A DNA stretch of 64,000 nucleotides from Acanthosepion lycidas (Eukaryota; Mollusca; Cephalopoda; Sepiida; Sepiidae). Location of the stretch: assembly GCA_963932145.1 (NCBI GenBank), contig OZ010574.1, positions 56,183,857 through 56,247,856 of the forward strand. The letters run 5' to 3'. A program made the position numbers and the translations under genes. Below the pieces are notes generated by a model. It made no database searches. It saw only the letters and a list, made by a program, of their open reading frames with translations, and was not told the origin of the DNA. How positions within the stretch are numbered: position 1 is the first letter of the stretch; the number at the start of each line of letters is the position of its first letter. Positions 11,120-21,026 of the stretch are shown piece by piece.

Positions 11120-11410
11120 ACGAAGCGTGTCTATGATGGCGGAAGGCGTCGATTCGCGTAGAAGGCTGGCGTCGGCGAGTTTTATATCCTCGCTTTCCTT
11201 CGCCTACGACCAGAGGCGCCAGCATTTTCAGTGTTCAATTTTGCAATCATCGAAATAAATTGGTGCTAGGTTTGTTGAATTTCTCTTCGCGAATACCGTC
11301 GCACATTTGCAGCGACAAGCCTTTGTTCCTGCTGAAATATTGCACCTGCTGCACAAAAACTGGATTACCGATGTAGCATCGGGGATGAGGAGAGGCCGAG
11401 ATGTACTTCT
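11120..11410. promoter_or_regulatory. CpG-rich patch, possible promoter or first exon
   Basis: GC and CpG content rise sharply against the AT-rich background (for example GGCGTCGATTCGCG, GGCTGGCGTCGGCGAG, CTTCGCGAATACCGTCGC). An ATG at 11136 opens a 40-codon frame (to 11258) beginning MAEGVDSRRRLASASF. No clear splice donor or TATA box was found. It could be an unmethylated promoter with a short N-terminal exon, or a GC-rich mobile-element fragment. Function is unknown. Confidence 0.3.
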
Positions 11411-11724
11411 GAGTATTGGGGCCTTGTTGTGAAGACGTATATCAAAAGCTTTGATTGTAATTGTATATGAGTGAGAAAGAAAGTCGGAAAAATCGGAAGA
11501 ACTGGTATTTATGAAGAGGTTCGGAAACTGGGGTGAGATTCAAGATAGATAATGAAAAGACCATCTTCTGCGTGCGTCCGCTGACAGAGAGAAAATGAAT
11601 AAATAAATAATAGACGAATTAATTATCTTTGAATCTACGAACGAAACGAAGAGACGGATCGAGTGTAAGAAAAAGAAACCTTTATAGACATTAGATAGAT
11701 AAATAGATAAACCGATCAAGAGAA

Positions 11725-11725
<1 letters not shown>

Positions 11726-11775
<50 letters not shown>
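11726..11775. repeat. (TA)n microsatellite
   Basis: About 23 TA units. Confidence 0.95.
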
Positions 11776-11776
<1 letters not shown>

Positions 11777-12142
11777 ATGAATACCTTTTGGCTGGGTGGA
11801 AAAAAGAATGCTTTGAAAATGAAAACCCAATCAAGAAACTCATTAAAAATACAACTGATAAATACTCATTTGTCAGGTTTTAGAAAGTGAGACGGGGCGA
11901 AAACTTTTCAGCATCCCTTTCTATCTATGTACGTATGTATTTAAGCAAGCAGGCATGTCTCTGTGAGTTTATGAAATTGATGAAGTGAGAGAGAAAGTGA
12001 TAAGTTTGAGAGGGGCATGTGATTCCTTTGTTTACTGGTTTACACATATGTATTGCATTGCATCTGTCATAAGAAGTAAAGAGACAAAATACCTATCACT
12101 TCTATCGTCTATGCCAAACCAAACTGGCCAGAATGTGGCTAA

Positions 12143-12451
12143 TTTGGAATATATGCAGAGAAACTTATCCATGCGCGACATGGTACGATAAATGCCCCTA
12201 TATTATGGGACAGAGCAGCCTCGCTAAGCGCTACCAAAGAATTCGAGCTCCTTACTACCAATCGGAAGCAGCAACTAGAAAACTGCCAAATTGATACTCT
12301 CATAGGAAAAGTCGTAGCCACTGATCAGTTAAGACAAATTACTATGGTCATGGACGAAAGAACCGGTAAACCACATTCTGAACAGGAAAAAATGGATAAT
12401 CGTCTATTACTGTTCTATAAAATTGGAAGGAATACCGAACCAGTTTATTGA
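12143..12451 (+). other. unrecognised protein-like open frame
   Basis: A 102-codon stretch without stops, followed by TGA at 12449-12451. The translation has balanced composition and no low complexity: it includes AEKLIHARHGTINAPILWDR, LENCQIDTLIGKVV and MDERTGKPHSEQEKMDN. No initiator methionine lies near its start and the upstream frame closes with TAA at 12140, so if real it is an internal exon or an element fragment. I do not recognise the family. No convincing splice sites were identified. Confidence 0.3.
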
Positions 12452-12905
12452 AGAAGAGTAGAGCTTTTAGCACACTACTAGATTAGCGGTAAGGTCTAAT
12501 TTTACAATTGAAAAGGTTAGATGTAACCGTAAGTTCTATGTTAACACTTTCTTCTTGCCTGTGGGACTCTCTTCATACTTTGATCTTTTTGATTTTGAAA
12601 TTTAAATGCAACGTAAATCGTTATCTTCTGTCTTCTTCATTCTCATTCTTTTATTGTCCTCTCTCATTAATAGTAGTCTTTTCTCATATTCTCTAACACT
12701 GAGTAACCTCTTGGGTCCTAGTGGCTTTATTGCCTCGTTTGGGGTGAGATGATTAAAAAAATATATAAATGGTGCGTCTGTATATGGTAAAGAAAGTGAG
12801 TAAGTCTGCGCTGGCAAGACATATTGTTTTATCAATGGATATTAGAATGAGAGACCAAAAGAAGAACGGCCTATTTTGAATAAGCGAAGTTAGCTGGATT
12901 AAAGA

Positions 12906-12911
12906 ATGAGA

Positions 12912-12974
<63 letters not shown>

Positions 12975-12986
12975 TTCATTCTGTTC

Positions 12987-13067
<81 letters not shown>

Positions 13068-13451
13068 CATTCTGTTCATTATCTATCTATCTATTTATCT
13101 ATTTCATTCTGTTCAGTATCTATCTATCTATTTCATTCTGTTCATTATCTATCTATCTATTTAATTCTGTTCATTATCTATCTATCTATCTATTTATCTA
13201 TTTCATTCTGTTCATTATCTATCTATCTATTTAATTCTGTTCATTATCTATCTATCTATCTATCTATTTCAGTCTGTTGATTATCTATCTATCTATCTAT
13301 CTATTTCAGTCTGTTGATTATCTATCTATCTATCTATCTATTTCAGTCTGTTCATTATCTATCTATCTATCTATCTATCTCAGTCTGTTCACATTTATCT
13401 ATTTATTTATTTCAGTCTGTTCATATCTATCTCTCTATATAAATCTGTTCA

Positions 13452-13499
<48 letters not shown>

Positions 13500-13500
13500 A
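12906..13500. repeat. (ATCT)n higher-order tandem array
   Basis: ATCT runs alternate with a spacer related to TTCATTCTGTTCATT; later copies use TTCAGTCTGTTGATT or TTCAGTCTGTTCA. A (TA)n block is embedded at 13021-13065. The long YLSIYL translation is an artefact. Confidence 0.93.
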
Positions 13501-13580
13501 CGGTCTCCTACCGTCTGGGTACCTCGAAGTCGTGTAATGGCCAGCAAACTTGTCTCGCTAGAACATTACAATTTACTTGT
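13500..13580 (+). repeat. tRNA-like SINE fragment, family F
   Basis: GTGTAATGGCCAGCAAACTTG and TCTCGCTAGAACA match the head at 55838-55960 (GTAATGGTGAGCAAGCTTG, TTTCGCTAGAACA). The fragment is cut off by the Tc1 relic. Confidence 0.45.
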
Positions 13581-13599
13581 CAATTCGAAGGAATACTTT

Positions 13600-14065
13600 G
13601 ATGAGAAGCAGGTGAGTATTATGACATGGCCGCCCAAATCTCCTGACCTCAACCCCATAGAAAACTTATGGATCATGTTGCTTAACTGCTTTCTCGAGAG
13701 CCTGTACTTTATAATGCTATTATTATATTCCTTCATCAATTTTGATTTGTGACAGGGAGCATTATCTTGCATTAAAAATGAGCTTCGTGAGGTCGATTTG
13801 CACCCTTTCAGCAGAAGAGAGCAGACAAGACAATAAAATTATCTTGTACTGCTCGCTCCTGAGGGTCTTTTCAATAGGTTTTAAGAAACCAGTTCCATGA
13901 AAAGAAAAGAATCCCCAGAACATTATACTGAACTTGCTGTTAAATTCAAAGAGCTTTCAAAGCTTCTTCTTCGGATTTTAGATTGCTTATCCTTTGAATT
14001 TAGCTCAACTTTCGTTTCATCGGAGAAGAGAATATTTAACAAAAAAAAATAATCAAGTGAGTCAC
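13600..14065 (-). pseudogene. Tc1-like transposase pseudogene with internal inversion
   Basis: Reading the minus strand from about 14065: ILFSDETKVEL (first catalytic aspartate block), then after a frame change IMFWGFFSFHGTGFLKPIEK, then after another MQDNAPCHKSKLMKEY (second aspartate block). The C-terminal block MTWPPKSPDLNPIENLW, which should follow on the same strand, lies at about 13612-13680 on the plus strand. So the last part is inverted relative to the rest, and several stops and frameshifts are present. DNA-binding domains are absent. The element is dead. The order of motifs is established for the Tc1 family; the inversion is seen directly. Confidence 0.8.
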
Positions 14066-14080
14066 TTTTATCGAACAGCA

Positions 14081-14082
<2 letters not shown>

Positions 14083-14137
<55 letters not shown>
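14083..14137. repeat. (TA)n microsatellite
   Basis: About 27 TA units, just upstream of the Tc1 relic and a hairpin. Confidence 0.95.
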
Positions 14138-14140
<3 letters not shown>

Positions 14141-14146
14141 AGACGT

Positions 14147-14287
14147 TATGGATATAGAAAGAAATCAACACTGCTTGGTGACTGTCAGTTTCACGTCTCA
14201 GTTCAATCTTCAAATCAACTTGGTCTGAAGATTGCTTGAGATAAAAACTGACAATCACCAGGCAATGTTGATTCCTATGTCCATACT
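14147..14287. repeat. imperfect inverted repeat with nested hairpin
   Basis: Left arm 14147-14191 (AAATCAACACTGCTTGGTGA, then CTGTCAGTTT) pairs with right arm 14243-14286 (AAACTGACAATCACCAGGCA, then ATGTTGATT). Inside the loop CAATCTTCA (14204) pairs perfectly with TGAAGATTG (14225). It may be the terminal repeat of the adjacent Tc1 relic or a separate foldback. Confidence 0.7.
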
Positions 14288-14524
14288 CTCTATATGTATA
14301 TCTCCGGTATTAAGCACTCGCCCCTATAAATGTCACATGTTATACCATTTGATGACATTCATTTCATAGATTTGGATTACTTGATTTTGGAATAGGAGCA
14401 CAATAATTTGAAATCATATTTATTTTCTTCTATCTAGTGCTTTAATGTAATATTCTTCTTCTACGAGCTGTTTTCCTTGAGTACGTTGGCAATCATGGCT
14501 CTCCACAATTTCCTGGAAAAAAAT

Positions 14525-14640
14525 TACCAGTGATACATTTTTGCAAATAAAATATTATTAGAAATAACAATCTTGTCGTCATTAAATAACCCATGGAGAA
14601 TGATATGGCGTAAAACAAAATAAGCGAAATCAAATGAAAT
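14525..14640 (-). repeat. 111-bp-array element, fragment
   Basis: CTTGTCGTCATTAAATAACC and CGTAAAACAAAATAAGCGAA match one unit of the array element. It is fused directly to a LINE fragment. Confidence 0.6.
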
Positions 14641-14760
14641 AGTTCTTTGTGATGTGCTTTGTCAAAGGCGTTTGCATAATCTATAAAACACGGGTAAACA
14701 TCCTTCTCCATCTGTATTGCTCTTTCGAATATCCTTCTGAACATAATATTATTATTATTT
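14640..14760 (-). pseudogene. LINE reverse transcriptase fragment (catalytic motif A)
   Basis: The minus strand encodes IFERAIQMEKDVYPCFIDYA followed by NAFDKAHHKELF. The FIDY-x-AFD pattern is the first catalytic aspartate motif of LINE reverse transcriptases. Only about 40 codons remain. Confidence 0.72.
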
Positions 14761-15344
14761 GTAAATTTTAAGCTCATTTCACGCCCTTGTTTGTGATATG
14801 TTTCATCGGAATCGTTTAAGTAACGGAGATATTTCTCTGTATTTCTCTTTAAATATTAACGTAGCCGGGTTTAATGGCACCGCTCGAAATTAATTTTCAC
14901 ACATTTTTGATATCCTGAAATAAGTTTCATAATATTTTTCGATTATTATTGTAGTAATTTGATGGGTAAAAAATACTAAGGCGAAGACTGTTCATATCCT
15001 TAAGCTTAAATGTTCGTATAGATTAATAGTTTCTCAAGTTGGGTGCCCGAAAAATATTGTGTCTTTAAATACCATAACGATCTGAAATACACCTGATGTC
15101 TATTTGCCTAACCCCAGTTGTGAACAACCACAATATAAAGATGGCAGTCATCGAGACTCGAAATTAAGCAATGTGAATTGTTTATTTTTTTGTTTTTGGA
15201 AAATAGACGTGACCATCATAAAATATCCCCAAAACAACTTGGATTCACTCACTTTATACTTTACGTTGATATTTTTCATTAAGACAATTCCAATCAACTC
15301 TTTAATATTCTGGATATGAATTTGGGACATAAAAACAAAGTGTT

Positions 15345-15835
15345 ATGTTACTTCAAGTCACTTCTTCATCTGTGAGGAGAATTCACAGCCATATACTAGG
15401 ACTGATGCTACGTAACAGTTCATTACTCTTTTCTTTGGTTTTAATAACATTTTTTTGTTTCTTAATACTTTGCTTAATTTTTGGAAGGCACCTTTTTCTT
15501 TTCCCAATGCATCTTCGGATTTCAGTGTCGCACTTTCCGTCCTCTGTTTAAAAACTTCACATATATTTAAATTGTGTTACCCGGTTGATTTTGGTATCTC
15601 AAATTTGTAATTTGTATTTTCGGCATTTCCTTTTGCTAACAACCATCCATTTTGTCTTCTTGTATTTGGTGATTAGTCCTTTCTTCTCACTTTCCTTCAC
15701 TGCCTTCTGTAGGGTTTTTTGTAATTTCCTTTCTGTGGCTGATATCAACACAATGTTTGCGTATATTAAGTTGTTAAGAGTGCGGTCGACAATAATAAGT
15801 ACTGGTTGGATTACTAATTCTCTCAGAATCACCCC
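15345..15835 (-). pseudogene. LINE reverse transcriptase fragment (family X), decayed
   Basis: The minus-strand frame 15599-15832 begins near IYANIVLISATERKLQKTLQ, a decayed YADD box in which the aspartates are lost, followed by KAVKESEKKGL. Translation continues with frame breaks to about 15345: INRVTQFKYM, TEDGKCDTEIRRCIGK, and a degraded C-terminal region. This order is typical of a LINE with apurinic-type endonuclease; endonuclease and early domains are absent. It is not contiguous in order with the motif A fragment at 14640, so they are separate insertions. Confidence 0.72.
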
Positions 15836-15842
15836 ACTATAA

Positions 15843-16511
15843 TCATATACTTATTATAAAACCCAGGTTGTGTGTGTGTGTTCGTTTATATATTGGATCG
15901 GATTTCCTACATTTTTCAACCGATTTCGACAAAACTTCACAGGACTACGTAAAATTATCTTGCGGTGGTTCTAACAGCGCCAAAAATTGGAAAACACAAT
16001 TGTTTCTGCACGAAATCAATTTGAAAGCACGATTAAGAGGCATCGCTGTCACGAGAATGGAAGGAGGACAACTCATATCGAGTTATACTTATTATAAAAC
16101 CTAGGTTTGTGTGTGTCTGTGTTCGTTTATATATGGGATCGGATTTCCTACATTTTTCAACAGATTTCAACAAAACTTCTCTTTTTTTTTTTTGGCAGGT
16201 AGCGTTTCTTATTGTCTTGCACACTTTTTTCTTTATTTTTACATTCAGAATGCTTTAAAAATTCCATTTACAAGACAATTGTTTATAATAAAATTCTATT
16301 CAATCGGTAGACTCATAACGATTGAAAATAATGTTTTTGTTTGAGTTTGGGTTTGACCAATTCATAAAAAAAAAAAAAAACTAATTAAGACATGCGTGTC
16401 CGTCAACCTTAAACAATAATCTTCGTCAATTTTTCAGTCTTTATGATGGTCGATACTTGATCTATCTCTTACTGTTACATCCCCGGGCAACGGCGGGCTC
16501 TACTGCTAGTG
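15843..16511 (-). mobile_element. CCCGGC-type element, near full length, copy 1
   Basis: Minus-strand copy of 56086-56748. One end reads, on the minus strand, ACTAGCAGTAGAGCCCGCCG and CCCGGGGATGTAACAG; the other ends in a GTGTGTGTG tract followed by TTTTATAATAAGTATA. An internal segment of about 240 bp beginning TTCGTTTATATATTGGATCG is present twice (15880 and 16125) in both copies, so the duplication predates their dispersal. Non-coding. The superfamily is uncertain. Confidence 0.65.
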
Positions 16512-16514
16512 ATT

Positions 16515-17230
16515 AAATAAATCTGGTCAGAAAACACTCCCTTTCTGATTTTGTATATTTACGGATATAAATTTGGGAATGAAATCTAAATCTGACATAA
16601 AAACAAAGTATTATATTCAGAATTAAGCCTTCATCGAATCCTAATGGAGAAGACGCTATTGAAACATAAATGAACTACATTGTTAACACGATAAAATAAA
16701 ATAGGATATGCAGATGGTGTAATGAGAAATTGGAATCGACCAGCCGGGTTTCAATTCACGGTTTATCTGCTGCGTTCACTTTAATATAAATGCCTTAGAG
16801 AAATGCATGAACCCATCTATTATCCCCTCAGCATCGGTTTAAATAACAAGGTTGACTGGACTCTCTATCTGTGGATGGTTCTGATAGAAAGAAAAACTCT
16901 GAATTCCAAACCAGATTTGGCATTTCAAAAAATACCTGGCAATTTCCAGATAATACAAAAAAGGAATCCGTAGAGTTTCATGATCTCCTAAACTTTGAAA
17001 GTAGATGGCATTTTTTTTAAATTAGATAAGGTAAAATAAAAATTAATCTGATTGTTTTGGGGATAATCCTTTGCTAATATGGATAAATAATAAAAAAAAT
17101 AATGAATAAACATATCAATATAGACTGAAATATGGAATTTTTACTTTGTTTTAATGATAACGAAAACATGATTAATAATGCATAAGAAAAGAATGATACC
17201 AAAAATGACACCAAAAATATGAATTCAGTA
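16515..17230. other. AT-rich DNA, nothing recognised
   Basis: No coding, RNA or repeat signal recognised. Confidence 0.45.
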
Positions 17231-17421
17231 TTGTGACACTATTTACGTCGCTAGAAAGAAAGAAAAAAAAAAGAAATTGCTGAAAGACCGGCGGAGGAGG
17301 CTGACGTGAAACCGACACGTGCGGCGGAAAAACCTCCCACAGCAGAGAGAAAAACATTGACCAATAAGAACAAGCCATAGTAACCATACACATGCACACA
17401 CAGGCACACGCACACTTTAAA

Positions 17422-17668
17422 TTGCATGAGAAACAGAAGAAGATGAAAAGAACATTACATTTGCATGTAGAACAGAAGAAGATGAAAAGAACATTACATT
17501 TGCATGTAAAACAGAAGAAGATGAAAAGAACATTACAATTGCATCTAAAACAGAAGAAGATGAAAAGAATATTACACTTGCATGTAGAACAGAAGAAGAT
17601 GAAAAAAACATTACATTTGCATGTAGAACAGAAGAAGATGAAAAGTACATCACCTTGCATGTAAAACC
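17422..17668. repeat. 39-bp minisatellite, about 6 units
   Basis: Units start with TTGCATG at 17422, 17461, 17500, 17539, 17578, 17617 and 17655. Because 39 is a multiple of three, several frames stay open on both strands; the plus frame reads HVEQKKMKRTLHL repeatedly. The repeated peptide is a consequence of the tandem DNA and not evidence of a gene. Confidence 0.93.
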
Positions 17669-18754
17669 GTAAAAAAAGAAAGAAAAGAAGAATTGAATTG
17701 CATGGGACAGATGCATGATGCATGATGCATGCTAAATAGAGTATTTGGGTTTAGGTGTCATTTACGAGTAAATGACAAATAGGTTAGGGGATGATTGTGA
17801 CACTATTTACGTCGCTAGAAAGAAAGAAAAAAAAAGAAAGGCGAGAATTAAATTTAGGTGATAAGAAGCCATCACGAAAAGGACAGTAAGCGGTGTCTGA
17901 CTGGGAAAGTGGTAAGATTTTTATTTCCATTGTCGAGAAGGTGAAACACAGAATTTAATCTGATTTATTTTACGGGGCGGAGAGTAAGATATTTCCAATC
18001 TGCCCATGGCAATTTTAAAGGGAATTTTGGACAAGTTACCTACCGCTGAATTCTAAAGAGATAAAAATAAAAATTAAGCACGCACTGTCCGAGAAAAACA
18101 AAAGTGTCCGCTGACCACCATGAAGTAAAGGTTAAGCCTTTGTCTATATGCAGAATATCATTGAGAGTAGCATCTGTTTATCGTCAGGGCTGGCTATGAT
18201 AGCGAAACTATTTTATCGGATCAGTAATTGGCACCAAGTATGCAAATACGTCCAAATGGCCACCCACTTGATGCTGGCGAAAAGTCTCGATTGATAAAGT
18301 CCAGGTGATTCTGTTAAGATAAGAGTCTAAGGTTTGTTGTCGGGCAGAAGAAAGAGAAGAAAGGAAAAAGAAAAAAAAAGGAAGATAATTTTTTTTTCTT
18401 TGAGCAAGATTTTTTAAACCGAGGCTAGTCTGGCCAAACCCACGCCGCTGAGCGCCCATTGGCTGGATGGTGGCATGAGCGTCAGGCGGAGGTAATCATG
18501 TGAAGAAGGAGGAGAGGCCTGTTGCACCCCCCGAAGGGATAGGCGTGAGATGCCACTGTGAGATAGAGGGGAAACCCGTTGACACCCTCTGAGGGCATGG
18601 TGAGATACCAATATGAGAACAGAAAAAGGTGGGAAGACGAAAGACTTCCAAAAATGGAAAATAATAAAATTTTCCTGACCGAAAACAAAGAAGTGGATTG
18701 TGGGTTTAGAATTATCAAGGAACCTCAAACCCCAACAATCCCACTCCGGTTTTG

Positions 18755-18815
18755 GTCAGCGTCCATATAAGCAGAGTCGCAACGAGTGAAAAGCAGTTCA
18801 GTTCGAGTTCCAATT
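18755..18815 (+). promoter_or_regulatory. putative LTR core promoter
   Basis: A TATA-like CATATAAGC near 18762 is followed at about 30 bp by AGCAGTTCAGTTCGAG, an initiator-like start region common in LTR elements. Inference from spacing and context. Confidence 0.4.
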
Positions 18816-19474
18816 GAGAGGCAGTTGAGTGAAGTTCGCAGCTGGAGTTGCACCCGCCTCGCAGATAGCTGACTTGAAAGATTCCAGACATCACAACCTC
18901 AACTTCTAGCCAAGAACAATTTATTTTTGAAGAACGACTTAGACTCATACCACCAAAACAAGTTTTACGAATATCGCCTGAAGATACACCAAGAACCAGT
19001 TTCTTAAAGAACAAACAACTTAAGACTCGCCTAACAAACACAAAGTGTCACGAATCCATATAGCGGGTTGGGAAGAAGACACAGTCCTGTATTCAACAAC
19101 CATATATAAAATATTGTTATCCTTTTTTAACACATTTGAACTTTTCGAGTTATTTTATTTTCTTTTACATATACTTGTGCGATATCACACTTGTTAGAAC
19201 TCGACTTGCATTACGGCTCGGCGACTGATTGATTTCGTCTGCCTAAGATCAAATCACAACGTGGGTAGGTTAGACTGGAAATCAAAACAGTTACTTCGTT
19301 AACCAGACGTTGGAGGCGAGCTGGGAACGATAAGGCTGATACCGAATCTAACCAGATTCCCATCCGAATCACCAAAAGGTTAGAACGTCACATTTTGTGC
19401 CGCGACCAATACCAAGCCAGTTGGTCGTCACAGGACAGGATAGCACGACGAACGCAGTCAGGCAGACGTCACAT

Positions 19475-19490
19475 TTGGCGCAGCGACACC
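19475..19490 (+). promoter_or_regulatory. putative primer-binding site of LTR element
   Basis: TGGCGCAGCGACACC directly after a GTCACA terminus could pair with the 3' end of a tRNA ending in CCA. The tRNA is not identified. Confidence 0.4.
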
Positions 19491-19768
19491 AGGGGGACGT
19501 CACAGTATAAAAAAAACAAAAAAAACAGTCAATACTTAGGTAGGAACTGGCGATTTCAATGTATGATTATTTTTAATTATTTCGATAAAAAGCACTAAAA
19601 GGTACAGGGTTACTGAGGCTGAAAGAAACAGAGAAAACAATATAAAAATCGGATTCAAGGCGACAGAAGACGACGATTGACGTACCGTTTACATTTTTTG
19701 ATGGGAAATCAAGAATCTGGAAGGTAGTTCTTCAAGTGAGAAATTCAGAAGAAGAAACTATTTACATC

Positions 19769-19850
19769 AGTAGTTCCCAACCGATTTTGGGCTTAGCTCC
19801 AGTTTGGTATTTCCAAAATTCTGGTGTCTCCCCTGTAATATTTAATTCTT
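19769..19850 (+). mobile_element. possible hAT left end
   Basis: CAGTAGTTCCCAACCGATTT matches the style of hAT terminal repeats (CAGTGGTTCTCAACC-like). No matching right end was found, so this is a truncated end or a coincidence. Confidence 0.3.
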
Positions 19851-20200
19851 AAATATTCAAAATTTTACTACAATTCACGTGAAGGAAGCAAACTGAATGC
19901 TCACACGCGCTGATTGGTCGAGAAAACATAGGCTCTTCCAGCGATATGCATAACGCCCTCTTTGTTAACCGAGACACGCGAGTTTTGGGGAGACGGGAAA
20001 TACCCTGTATGCCAATTACACATGTACGTACATACACAATATACAATATTTTTTATGTAGGCATACTGTATACGCATCGTATGTATTAACACACATTAAC
20101 ATTAACACTCTCACTCAGACTCACTAGAAAACAATTCACTCTTAATAACTCATTCTCGAATTACTTCTTATTCTGTTAGTAAAGCAAGCCGAATATAGCA

Positions 20201-20369
20201 CAGTGTGACCCGGATATAAGTGAGTTGTCGGGACCGGAGAAGAAGTATCTTATATCCGGGTTTCTCTTATATTCGGGTATTCTATTTTGTTTAGGTAAGT
20301 ATGGCTGTAATTTGGGACCAGAGAAAATCTCTCTTATATCCGGGTTTCTCTTATATCCGGGTTACACTG
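20201..20369. mobile_element. pogo-type MITE, copy 1
   Basis: ACAGTGTGACCCGGATATAAG at the left and its inverse GGATATAAG-containing end at the right (TATCCGGGTTACACTGT). The internal sequence TTTGTTTAGGTAAGTATGGC matches copy 2 at 27359-27544. It abuts a LINE tail on its right side. CAGT ends with TA targets are typical of pogo/Tigger elements. Confidence 0.8.
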
Positions 20370-20371
20370 TA

Positions 20372-20520
20372 CTACACTTAAATTCATGTAGTTCAGGTAC
20401 CAAAGAGAAAAGCTCATCAGAACAGTTGGTCTGAAAAAATATTTATAGAAAAGGCATGAGAAAACTACGTGACGGTATTGGGAATGTGACTGAAGCCGAG
20501 ATGCCAGGTCAGGACTGATT
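20372..20520 (-). pseudogene. LINE C-terminal fragment (family Y), copy 1
   Basis: The nucleotide sequence from CACTTAAATTCATGTAG through GCCGAGATGCCAGGTCAGGAC parallels 24236-24370, which encodes a recognisable LINE tail on the minus strand. It is more decayed and cut off by the pogo-type MITE. Confidence 0.5.
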
Positions 20521-20669
20521 TAATTTATAAAACGTATATTTAAATGCATTAAAATGTGTTAAAAACAATTATCAAATCCTGAATTAAGAAAGTTGATAAA
20601 TATTATTTTGTTATTTCTTGATATTTTCAGTGAACATGAAAAGGTTCGTTGTTATTCACTGGACTAGTA

Positions 20670-20748
20670 TTAGGTTAGTGCAAAAATAATGCCGTTTTTT
20701 GACGTTCAACTTCAAAAGAAAAACGACATCATTTTTGCACCAACCCAA
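20670..20748. mobile_element. hairpin MITE, copy 3
   Basis: 79-bp copy with ends TTAGGTTAGTGCAAAAATAA and inverse. The centre (TTCAACTTCAAAAGAA) is like that of copy 8 at 43543. Confidence 0.88.
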
Positions 20749-21026
20749 TATATCTAAATTATTGGAATTAAAAAGAATTACAGTTAAAAAAAAAAAAGAA
20801 GTAATCCTAGGAAGAACAAGTGTTGGTCGCTAATTTGGGGGGTATAGTATGCAGTAAATATGAGAAGCCTACTCATTGGCTAAAATTATCCCATGAACGG
20901 TCCATTTTTGCTTGCATCGACCATGGCATGGGAAGGAAAGCACATTCAATATATGTGAAACTGCTACAAGACACTGTCAAAGTTAACGTTACACACACGG
21001 ATTATTAACAGAACTTAGCACTAAAG

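Larger units (their letters stand above)
17232..19474 (+). mobile_element. LTR-retrotransposon terminus
   Basis: TGTGACACTATTTACGTCGC begins at 17232 and again at 17796; an inverse-type end GACGTCACA is reached at 19473, so TGTGAC...GTCACA brackets the unit as LTR ends do. TTTGGCGCAGCGACACC follows immediately (19474-19490), a plausible primer-binding site beginning TGG. Within it is a promoter-like region: CATATAAGC near 18762, then CAGTTCAGTTCGAGTT about 30 bp later. GC and CpG are high at 18410-18620. No gag or pol frame follows. The double start suggests a truncated copy or internal duplication with a minisatellite (17422-17668). The exact boundary is uncertain because GTCACA also occurs at 19388-19393 and 19499-19504. 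Confidence 0.5.

Noticed and set aside
12906..13537. Long YLSIYL frames
   Set aside because: Translation of ATCT repeats.
14640..15835. One LINE spanning both reverse-transcriptase fragments
   Set aside because: On the minus strand the YADD-like region precedes the motif A region, the wrong order for a single gene.
17172..17723. 183-codon minus-strand frame with repeated FIFFCSTCKCNVL
   Set aside because: The repeat is the 39-bp minisatellite read in another frame; both strands stay open because 39 is divisible by three.
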